Of a stretch of DNA of 25,196 nt, positions 1 through 6,584 are shown piece after piece. Every line of letters starts with the position of its first letter. Position 1 is the stretch's first letter. The position numbers and the translations under genes were made by a program. Source of the stretch: an uncultured Prevotella sp. Its GTDB lineage: Bacteria; Bacteroidota; Bacteroidia; Bacteroidales; Bacteroidaceae. A model generated the notes under the pieces. That model searched no databases and was not told the origin of the DNA. It worked only from the letters and a program-made list of their open reading frames with translations. Location of the stretch: contig CAMYZK010000005.1 in assembly GCA_947303825.1 (NCBI GenBank), forward strand, positions 1 to 25,196, written 5' to 3'.

Positions 1-112
1 CCTGACACGGTTCAGCTACGGGCCAGTGGAGATAGTTAACGGCGACGACCTGCAGGCCATCATGTCGGCAGCACCCGCAAGTGATAACCCCGAAACACAG
101 GAGGAGGAATAG
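1..112 (+). CDS. C-terminal end of an unidentified phage protein (partial)
   Basis: An open frame runs in from the window edge (first full codon at position 2) and stops at TAG 110-112. The 36 visible codons end in a Ser/Ala/Pro-rich and then acidic tail (…PETQEEE). The stop is 3 nt before the next start, and the Glu codons at the end (GAGGAGGAA) double as the Shine-Dalgarno of the next gene, so the two are in one operon. Too little is visible to name a function; a tail or connector-region protein is only a guess from position. Confidence 0.6.
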   Translation, partial: LTRFSYGPVEIVNGDDLQAIMSAAPASDNPETQEEE

Positions 113-115
113 GCC

Positions 116-1282
116 ATGAAAATCATCAGCAACGATTTCGTACTTAATGCCATGATAGGCGCAAAGACGCTCATCACTGGCATTCAGATAGTGGATGGAG
201 TGCTCTACCAGAGCATGGATGCTCCAGGCAACCTAGCACCAGACTGGACAAATGCCGGACCGAAGTGGAAGGCTTCCGTGAAAGATACCAATGGCACGGT
301 GCACAAGTCACTGCCCAACAACGGCAGTGGAACGGACTACGAGAAACTGTACTGGAACGGCGTAGAGGTGACCTTCGCCAATACAGGCCTGAGCAACGCG
401 GTGGGATCAGCATTCCCCGCCGGTACCTTCAAACGCACGACGGACACCGACGGCACGTATATCTACCAGATCGTGAAGAACTTCTTCAGCGAGAGTACCA
501 ACGCCGACAGCGACCAGTTCCACATCGAGGGCAAGATCGAGCTGGCAGGCGGACGCTTCCAGGACTTCACGACCCCAGACCAGCCTGTGACGCTGGTGCG
601 TTATAGCACGGGCGGCATACCCTACGTCGTGCTCATCAACAACGTGCACAACATCACCACACAGGGAGGAACGGGCTACATGGACGCCTTCCTCTATGAC
701 GTGGCGACGATGACCGTGGTGGAGAATGCCACGCCTGAGAAGTGGTTCAACGTGGACGGCACAGGAACGGAGGTGGAGTGTACAGCCGCCAACGGCTACA
801 CCATCAGCGGCAACCGCCTGACGGTGCCTGCCTCAGAGGTGAATGGCTACGATAACTTCTGCGCACGCTTCAAGGTGGGCAATGAGTACTTCCGCGGCTA
901 CTCCTACCTGCGCGATGAGACCGACCGCATCTATGCCGCCTATGACATCATAGGCGACGTGAAGGGCACGGAAGTCGAGGAGAACGGAACGGCCCGCGTG
1001 AAGATATACGTTGTGGACAAAGACGGCAACACCCTCAATTCCTGGGGCAACAAGACACTCGTGCCCAACGTTGTGCTGAAGGGCGATGACGGCACAGCCA
1101 TCACGCCTGCGACGTATGCCGGCACAGCCACGGCACTGGCCAGCACGGCCACCACCGTCACCAACATCACTTACAAGGGCGAGGCATGGAAGGGTACGCT
1201 CGCCGTGCCTTTCGACAAGCTCGTGTCACAGTGTGGCGGCCGCCTGCAGGGATGGATAAGCCTGGATCCGACAAACAGTTAG
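116..1282 (+). CDS. Phage structural protein, unidentified (388 aa)
   Basis: The ATG at 116 is preceded by GGAGGA at 103-108, a strong ribosome site for this phylum. The protein is rich in Thr, Gly, Asn, Asp and Val, with few charged clusters, no signal peptide and no membrane segment, as expected of beta-rich virion proteins. The C-terminal 100 residues (roughly 290-388) read like an immunoglobulin-like beta domain (VKIYVVDKDGNTLNSWGNK…). It sits directly upstream of the DGR target gene and in the same direction, so it may be a tail-tip or fibre-support protein that acts with it. I do not recognise a named family. It ends at a GC-rich hairpin (1288-1306). Confidence 0.75.
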   Translation: MKIISNDFVLNAMIGAKTLITGIQIVDGVLYQSMDAPGNLAPDWTNAGPKWKASVKDTNGTVHKSLPNNGSGTDYEKLYWNGVEVTFANTGLSNAVGSAFPAGTFKRTTDTDGTYIYQIVKNFFSESTNADSDQFHIEGKIELAGGRFQDFTTPDQPVTLVRYSTGGIPYVVLINNVHNITTQGGTGYMDAFLYDVATMTVVENATPEKWFNVDGTGTEVECTAANGYTISGNRLTVPASEVNGYDNFCARFKVGNEYFRGYSYLRDETDRIYAAYDIIGDVKGTEVEENGTARVKIYVVDKDGNTLNSWGNKTLVPNVVLKGDDGTAITPATYAGTATALASTATTVTNITYKGEAWKGTLAVPFDKLVSQCGGRLQGWISLDPTNS

Positions 1283-1287
1283 TGTGA

Positions 1288-1314
1288 GGGGCGGTTTCCC
1301 CGCCCCGATCTTTT
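1288..1314 (+). terminator. GC-rich hairpin after the structural gene, terminator-like
   Basis: GGGGCGG (1288-1294) pairs perfectly with CCGCCCC (1300-1306) around the loop TTTCC, starting 5 nt after the stop codon. GATCTTTT follows, so it could be an intrinsic terminator or an attenuator between this gene and the DGR target gene. It belongs to a family of look-alike hairpins in this prophage (see 5008, 13898 and 15751). Confidence 0.5.
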
Positions 1315-1335
1315 CACCATTAAAACCAAGGAACA

Positions 1336-4300
1336 ATGAAGAAACGAACATACGTGGGGGCGGTGACACGTCCCATCTCGCTCACGGCGGCCATCCGTGT
1401 GGAGAACCCCTACAGCGACCAGAATACCAGCCAGTACGGAACGTTGACGCAGAGTTTCGATTCGCTCACCGGCGACTACTACCCCAACCGCCAGCAGTAC
1501 CCCACGCTCCTCGGGCTGCATGTGCTGATGGAAGACCCCAATGCCGCCACTCCCTCTACCGAGGTGGCATGGACGGGGCAGAACACCGTGGCCTGGGAGG
1601 TGATACGTAACGGTGTCACGACGGCCATCACCGCACAGTCGGTGGGTGAATTCACCCTCAGCGGAAAGCAGTTGCGCGTTAGGCTCAACCAGACGGCGGC
1701 CGACGGCAACGTCATCGCCCGCGCCACCGGCACGTTCTACGACAGCGTGGGACGCGCACAGACGGCGACGGCAGAGATACCGCTGACACTCAGTGCTTCG
1801 ACGGCCACCAACCTCGTGCTGCTGCGCGACAAGCTGGGAACGACGGGCTACGTGGGCGAGTTCTTCCGCCTGAACCCGCTCACCCTCGATACCCTGGCAA
1901 AGGTGAACAATGCCTCCAACTGGAAAAAGAAGTGCGCCGTGCAGCTGTGCGACGGCACTACGCCGCTGCCCGATGCCTTCCCGCTTGACAATGGCGGCGA
2001 CTCCATGGATGAGGATGACTATGCCGATACGCCGCAGGGCTCGGCCTTCTACTTCTGGTTCTACCGCACGCCCGACAACCGCCTCATACAGTGCACAGAG
2101 GACACGGAGTGGCTCGATGCTGCCTGGCTGCCCTCCGGCACCGCATCGAAGGAGGTCACCGTGGATCTCACGAAGGTGAAGCAGATACGCCTGGTATGCC
2201 GGGCAGGATACATCCCTTACGGTCAGCTGGAGGACTACGTGGACGAGGACGGCCTCGTGCGTCCGGAAAAGCTGATGCTGGGTTTCAGGGAACAGACATT
2301 CGACGTGGGTGTGGAGCTGCCAGACGTGGAGCGCGTCGTCGTCGCCGACATCGCACACTGCCGCCTGGAAAGGACTCAGCTGGCCAGCAGCAGCGTCACC
2401 GTCAAGAAGCGCGCCCTCGTCACAGCTGGCGGCACAACGCTCAACGACCTCACAGAGACAACGCCGCACAGCAGCAGCACACAGTCATGGGTGGAGAAGC
2501 TCTACACCATCGAGTGGCTGCTGACAAAGGCCAACGGCCAGGAGGTGAGCATCGGCACCGGCGAGTGGCTGCAGATAACGCCTGCGCAGCTGACAACGCT
2601 CTATGGTGCAGCCCTCAATGCCGACGCGATGCCCGCGATGTCGGTCAACGTGGAACCCCGATACCCCAAGCTGACGGGTAATAACTACGTGGAAGGCTAT
2701 GTGCGCGGTGCGAGTGCCATCACGCCGAGCCAGCAGCAGGGCAACAAAGGATTCCTGAAGCAGCTGGACTTCTGGCTGCTTGACACCACCGACAACACGG
2801 GAACTACGACTCGCGGCATGAAGCTGCAGCGTAATAATATCTTGCGTTTTGCAGGTGGCGGATGGGCGCCCGCAGTCCGCATCAGTCCGGAAATGGCAGC
2901 CGACGCAGAGCTGGAGCTATGGCGTAAGAACACCAGCGGCAGCTATGTGAAATACTGCGATGCTGGAGCGTATGACCCGGAGTCGTATGTGGAGAGCGTA
3001 CTGCGCCCGTACTTCAGGGGCACGCTCAGCGGCTGGTACAGTGAGAGTGACGGCGGGTGGCCGCGCCTGTACAAGAAGGACGGCGCGAACTACGTGGAAG
3101 CCCATGCCGTGCTGCCTTGGGAGACGACCGAGACGAAATACACCACCGGCGTAGGATTCGGCTTCGGTGTCTACCTGCTCGATCATCAGAAACGCGAGGA
3201 CGGCGACTGGGAGTGGAACGGCATCTTCACAGATATCACCGAGTGGGACGGCATAGATTTCTCACGCTACTACCTTCCTCCAACAGCCTTCTCTCCTGGA
3301 CCGTCGACGCAGATCACGGAGAACGGGAAGACGGTGTTCCGCAACTTCTTCTACCTGGTGCACCCTCAGGGCGGCATCGGCGGCGCGTCGGCTGCCGGCA
3401 TCCTAGGAAGTACGATGTTCAACGAGAGCGGACGCGCCTACCCGAAGGTTGACGATGTGAACGTCACGACGAATGCCAGCCGGGCACGTGCCAACAACAG
3501 CGTGGCCACACGAAGCTATCCCTTCGCCGAGGGCGGCTTCCATACGCTGAACACGCTCATCACCTCACAGGAGCTGCTCTACTCGCGTCGCACCCCCTTC
3601 CTTGCTACGATGTTCGGCAGCGGCATCAGCAGCAACGATGCCTGCAACAGCGAGGCCACCTGGCGGCAGAATGGCGGCTTCAGACACAAGGTAAGTGGCG
3701 CTTCGGTATACGGTTATGGCGCATGGAATACTAACCTTCCCGTGAAGAGTGCCACCAACAGCACTAACAACGCAAGTAACGACATGAACGGCTACGGCCC
3801 CAAGGAACAGTGTATGGAGAGCCAGCTGGCAGCATCGTTCGCCGTGGAGTTCGGCATCGCCAAGACCACGGACACAGCTTCGCCCAACTATTTCAGGATG
3901 TACGGCGGCAAATACTACTGGATGGAGCCGGACGGCGTGGAGTCACTGACTGACGGCTATATGAACGTGCGTGTGTACCGCGAGCTGAGCGACACGCTGA
4001 CAGGCTACGATTCAGGTGGTTCGCAGACAACGTGCGACTTTACCGCCATCCTGCGCATGAGTCTGATGGGCGGCATGAACCTGAGCGGTGACATCTTTGC
4101 ATACACTCAGGGTGGTGCCGAAGTCATCGGCGAGTGTACCATTGCACCAGGCACGAGCAAGACGGGCAACCCTATTGCTTCATATCTCATTCCAGACCAG
4201 ACAAAATGGCTGAATGACTCGAACATCACAAAGGATACACCGGCAAAGTTCACTATAGAGGACTGCGCAGACGCCATCAAGACCGGCGAGGGCACGAACT

Positions 4301-4566
4301 TGACCGACGGCTACTATGCCCAGCGCATCGGGTACTCGCCAATAAAGGCACAGGCAGGCGGCGGTTTAAGCAGCTACGAATGCTGCTACGGCTACACCCG
4401 CAACGAGTGGGCAACGGCAGTCGGCAAGCGTGTGAGAATCGCCCTCCGTTTTCGCGGCTTTGCGACCCTTCCGAACTGTTCGCCTCGCATTTGGAATGCG
4501 CTTTACGCTGCGTCCAATACGAACCGCTTCTTTGGGGGCTCTGCTCAGGCTTTGATTGGCACGTAA
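1336..4566 (+). CDS. DGR-diversified phage tail/receptor-binding protein (1076 aa)
   Basis: This is the target protein of the diversity-generating retroelement. Its codons 1036-1073 are the variable repeat (4441-4552), ending only 3 codons before the stop. Most of the chain is beta-rich, with many Thr/Gly/Asn and no signal peptide or membrane segment, as in long phage tail proteins. The last 130 residues or so (…ECCYGYTRNEWATA…) and the variable tip (SPRxWNA…SNTNR…GGSAQALIGT) resemble the C-type-lectin fold used by Bacteroidales DGR proteins, where a conserved frame carries exposed variable side chains. Diversified residues in the current allele are mostly Phe, Leu, Ile and Tyr, replacing template Asn. 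The ATG at 1336 has AAGGAA (1329-1334) just upstream. Host-receptor binding is inferred from the DGR and the phage context, not shown directly. Confidence 0.85.
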   Translation: MKKRTYVGAVTRPISLTAAIRVENPYSDQNTSQYGTLTQSFDSLTGDYYPNRQQYPTLLGLHVLMEDPNAATPSTEVAWTGQNTVAWEVIRNGVTTAITAQSVGEFTLSGKQLRVRLNQTAADGNVIARATGTFYDSVGRAQTATAEIPLTLSASTATNLVLLRDKLGTTGYVGEFFRLNPLTLDTLAKVNNASNWKKKCAVQLCDGTTPLPDAFPLDNGGDSMDEDDYADTPQGSAFYFWFYRTPDNRLIQCTEDTEWLDAAWLPSGTASKEVTVDLTKVKQIRLVCRAGYIPYGQLEDYVDEDGLVRPEKLMLGFREQTFDVGVELPDVERVVVADIAHCRLERTQLASSSVTVKKRALVTAGGTTLNDLTETTPHSSSTQSWVEKLYTIEWLLTKANGQEVSIGTGEWLQITPAQLTTLYGAALNADAMPAMSVNVEPRYPKLTGNNYVEGYVRGASAITPSQQQGNKGFLKQLDFWLLDTTDNTGTTTRGMKLQRNNILRFAGGGWAPAVRISPEMAADAELELWRKNTSGSYVKYCDAGAYDPESYVESVLRPYFRGTLSGWYSESDGGWPRLYKKDGANYVEAHAVLPWETTETKYTTGVGFGFGVYLLDHQKREDGDWEWNGIFTDITEWDGIDFSRYYLPPTAFSPGPSTQITENGKTVFRNFFYLVHPQGGIGGASAAGILGSTMFNESGRAYPKVDDVNVTTNASRARANNSVATRSYPFAEGGFHTLNTLITSQELLYSRRTPFLATMFGSGISSNDACNSEATWRQNGGFRHKVSGASVYGYGAWNTNLPVKSATNSTNNASNDMNGYGPKEQCMESQLAASFAVEFGIAKTTDTASPNYFRMYGGKYYWMEPDGVESLTDGYMNVRVYRELSDTLTGYDSGGSQTTCDFTAILRMSLMGGMNLSGDIFAYTQGGAEVIGECTIAPGTSKTGNPIASYLIPDQTKWLNDSNITKDTPAKFTIEDCADAIKTGEGTNLTDGYYAQRIGYSPIKAQAGGGLSSYECCYGYTRNEWATAVGKRVRIALRFRGFATLPNCSPRIWNALYAASNTNRFFGGSAQALIGT
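4441..4552 (+). repeat. DGR variable repeat (VR)
   Basis: This 112-nt stretch aligns without gaps to 4890-5001 (offset 449). There are 19 mismatches; 18 sit on adenines of the other copy and one is C to T (4503 versus 4952). Stretches without A in the template are identical (for example 4441-4458 and 4534-4544). This adenine-only pattern identifies the DGR recipient copy. Similarity is lost after 4552 and before 4441. Confidence 0.95.
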
Positions 4567-4575
4567 GGCGCAGCA

Positions 4576-4634
4576 GCGCTGCAAGCGCAACAAAGCCGCT
4601 GCAAGCGGCTGGCATCGACGGCCGTAAGGCCGTC
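4576..4634 (+). other. Three hairpins downstream of the VR (DGR target-recognition type)
   Basis: Three stem-loops follow the stop codon of the target gene: GCGCT/AGCGC (4576-4588, loop GCA), AGCCGCT/AGCGGCT (4594-4610, loop GCA) and GACGGCC/GGCCGTC (4617-4634, loop GTAA). In the Bordetella phage BPP-1 DGR, a hairpin or cruciform with a GRNA-type tetraloop just after the VR is needed for efficient homing. The third hairpin, with a 7-bp stem and GTAA loop, is the best match to that arrangement, but it is farther from the VR than in BPP-1. Terminator action is less likely, because the region after it is A-rich, not T-rich. Confidence 0.6.
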
Positions 4635-4696
4635 TCGATATTGAAAAAAATTCTGAAAAATCACTATCCGGCAATGGGTATGTCGCAAATAATGAC

Positions 4697-4704
4697 TACC
4701 TTTG
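4697..4704 (+). promoter_or_regulatory. Putative -7 element for the template-repeat/RT transcript
   Basis: TACCTTTG fits the Bacteroidetes -7 consensus TAnnTTTG and is identical to the -7 element of the tRNA-Pro gene in this window. It lies between the VR gene and the template repeat in the right direction to produce the template RNA and the RT message. No good TTTG -33 box is seen 19-21 nt upstream, so the call is tentative. Confidence 0.45.
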
Positions 4705-4889
4705 CCGGAAGAATGAGAAAACCCACGGGCGTCGCGTCAACCTCTGCACTGGGACTGAGGCCCTGAAACGCGAGGACGTGGTTGAGACCATAAGGTCAAG
4801 TCTGCGTGTAAGAGAAGGCAGTCAGAACTCGTTCTGATTGCCGAGCGTGAGCAGACTCGGCCATAGGCCAATAGGGTGACGTGTCACAG

Positions 4890-5001
4890 GCCCTCCGTTT
4901 TCGCGGCAATGCGAACAATACGAACTGTTCGCCTCGCAATTGGAATGCGAACAACGCTGCGTCCAATACGAACCGCAACAATGGGGGCTCTGCAAAGGCA
5001 A
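4890..5001 (+). repeat. DGR template repeat (TR)
   Basis: This is the non-coding donor copy of the VR. It has 31 adenines, grouped mainly as AAC and AAT (Asn) codons when read in the VR frame, the typical design of DGR templates, since A-mutagenesis of AAY gives many residues and no stop codons. Eighteen of the 31 A positions differ in the VR, against one of 81 non-A positions. The right boundary is uncertain by a few bases; beyond 5001 mismatches at G, C and T appear. Confidence 0.95.
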
Positions 5002-5007
5002 GCAATC

Positions 5008-5032
5008 GTGCGGCGCGTTTTTCCGCGTCGTC
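5008..5032 (+). other. Hairpin at the 3' flank of the TR
   Basis: CGGCGCG (5011-5017) pairs with CGCGTCG (5024-5030), including one G-U pair, around loop TTTTTC. Its arms and flanks (GTG before, TC after) match the gene-end hairpin at 13901-13926, so the template is bordered by a copy of a hairpin used elsewhere in this phage. Confidence 0.55.
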
Positions 5033-5181
5033 ATTATAAGAGACCGTGACACGCACCCGCCCGGAAGCGGCGAACATATAAGACCTGCGGGGTGGCGGCA
5101 CTCCTGGAGTGAGTGTGACTGGTAAGCGCCCCATGGCTCAGCCTGAGCCAAGAGATTAGTAAATTGAATTATTAACCAGAC

Positions 5182-6582
5182 ATGATGCCGAGGCAAGGAG
5201 CATACTGCACGATGAGGGACGTGGAAGCCGGGGAACTGGCGGCCATGAAGGGACGTGCCAACAGCAAGGCAGCGAAGGAGTGGCTTTCTGAAAAAGAAAC
5301 CAACCGAAGCCGTATCCTTTCAGAAGTGCTCTCACTAATGCCGTCAACGGAGTACCGCCAGCTGGTGAAGACCAATGCCAACGGAAAGGTGCGTCAGATT
5401 GACGCGCCGTCGATGGCCACGCTCGTGGTACAGCACATGTGGATGGAGCTTGTGATGCCCTTCTACAAGCAAGTGGAGCCGGGTGTAGCCCGCAACTGCC
5501 TGCCAGGGAGGGGTGTCACCGCTGAGCAGAGGGAAGGGAGCGTACTGAAGGAGGCGAAGCGCCTGATCTACGACCGCCGCGAGCTGCAGTACCTCGTCTG
5601 TGCTGACCAGCGGCAGTGCTATCAGCGCATCACGCCGCGCGCCTACCGCATAGGGATGAAAGCCCTGCGCGACCGTGTGTTCGGCGGTTCCGACGCCGGG
5701 GACAGGTGCGAGGCCTTCGACTTCTGGCGGTGGCTCACTGACCTGGGCGAACAGGTGTCCTTCGTTGACGGACGGCTGCCCATCGGTACACCCACAAGTC
5801 CGCTGGTGCACCACATCGCCATGCTGCCCTTCGACCTGTGGCTGAAGGAGCAGTTCCCGTGGGCCATACGCTATGCGGATAATGCATGGGTGGCCACCGA
5901 GACTAGGGGGGAAGCCAACCAGACACTGTGGCGCATACGCCAGTACTGGTGGTACGTCTACGGGCTGCGTGCAAAGCGTCATACTGCCGGGGTGATGGCC
6001 ATCGGCGAAGAGGGTGCTGACTTGTGTGGCTATGTCGTGAGGCGGTTCCCGCACAAAACGGCCACGAGCCATGACAAGGGCCTCACGCTGATGAGACCGG
6101 CTACACTGCACCGTGCCGTGCGCTGCAGGGATGACAAGTCGTGGGCCAGCTACTTCGGACTGATGAAGGCCGCCGACTGCTACGGCATCATGCAAGAGAT
6201 TGAAAGAAGGATGAAACTGACCGAACTGACAAAGCGTGTGCGCATCGACCGCTCGATGGATGCCAAGCACATCGAGATGAAGGATTTGGAGGGGAAGGTG
6301 CACAATGTGTACAAGTACGAGATCCGGAGAGGCAAGGATGGCGACAACTGGATGAAGGCGCTCATCGGCATCCCAGAGGTAGACCAGGAGTCCGGCAAAC
6401 CGACGGGCCGCATACGCGCCTATGAGTACCATGGCAACTACCAGGGCATTATCCGCTGGCTGCGCGAGCTGGAGCAGAGCGGCATCGACTTCCTGCCCAT
6501 CGAGGAGGGACGCATTGTCAACGAGTGCGGCTATATCTACGAGGGCAGTACCAACCAAATGGAATTCATTGAAGAGGAATAG
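5182..6582 (+). CDS. DGR reverse transcriptase, atypical active site (466 aa)
   Basis: The enzyme makes adenine-mutated cDNA from the template RNA. Visible RT motifs are NGKVRQIDAP (67-76, fingers), VCADQRQCYQRI (139-150, motif A with Asp142), LPIGTPTSPLVHH (199-211, motif B) and IRYADNAWV (229-237, motif C). Two features are odd. Motif C is YADN instead of YxDD (Asn234; codon AAT at 5881-5883, one base from GAT), and motif B has SP where DGR RTs usually have SQ. The RT core seems to end near residue 350. The rest (IEMKDLEGKVHNVYKYEIRR… to the end) looks like a separate small domain, perhaps OB-like. The ATG at 5182 (another at 5185) has no clear ribosome site. The TR 180 nt upstream, the VR gene before it and the VR/TR pattern fix its role. 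No Avd gene accompanies it. Confidence 0.88.
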   Translation: MMPRQGAYCTMRDVEAGELAAMKGRANSKAAKEWLSEKETNRSRILSEVLSLMPSTEYRQLVKTNANGKVRQIDAPSMATLVVQHMWMELVMPFYKQVEPGVARNCLPGRGVTAEQREGSVLKEAKRLIYDRRELQYLVCADQRQCYQRITPRAYRIGMKALRDRVFGGSDAGDRCEAFDFWRWLTDLGEQVSFVDGRLPIGTPTSPLVHHIAMLPFDLWLKEQFPWAIRYADNAWVATETRGEANQTLWRIRQYWWYVYGLRAKRHTAGVMAIGEEGADLCGYVVRRFPHKTATSHDKGLTLMRPATLHRAVRCRDDKSWASYFGLMKAADCYGIMQEIERRMKLTELTKRVRIDRSMDAKHIEMKDLEGKVHNVYKYEIRRGKDGDNWMKALIGIPEVDQESGKPTGRIRAYEYHGNYQGIIRWLRELEQSGIDFLPIEEGRIVNECGYIYEGSTNQMEFIEEE

Positions 6583-6584
6583 AT

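Larger units (their letters stand above)
4710..5181 (+). ncRNA. Putative DGR template RNA with structured flanks
   Basis: No convincing gene lies between the VR gene and the RT. The stretch holds the template repeat (4890-5001) inside a series of small hairpins: TCAGAA/TTCTGA with loop CTCG (4822-4837), CCGAG/CTCGG (4841-4860), GGCC/GGCC (4859-4869), TGAC/GTCA (4877-4886), CGGCGCG/CGCGTCG (5011-5030) and TGGCTCA/TGAGCCA (5134-5150). In studied DGRs, the RNA after the template repeat folds and primes cDNA synthesis, and the 180 nt between template and RT is the expected place for such a spacer. Both ends are estimated, the 5' end from the -7 element. Confidence 0.5.

Noticed and set aside
116..1282. 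Search for a second VR copy in the other structural genes
   Set aside because: Neither the 116-1282 gene nor the 6585-8531 gene contains words shared with the template repeat; only the 1336-4566 gene does.
1279..2469. Long minus-strand open frame opposite the DGR target gene
   Set aside because: It lies fully against a longer gene with clear codon structure, is rich in His/Arg/Cys as expected of an antisense frame, and has no promoter or ribosome site.
4380..4766. Open frame overlapping the VR and the hairpins, considered as an Avd-like gene
   Set aside because: It overlaps the VR gene in another frame, its sequence is low in helix-forming pattern and it has no ribosome site. It is most likely a shadow of the VR and the repeats.
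5160..5167. TAAATTGA as a promoter box for the RT gene
   Set aside because: It matches TAnnTTTG only partly and has no -33 box. The upstream TACCTTTG box at 4697 is the better candidate.
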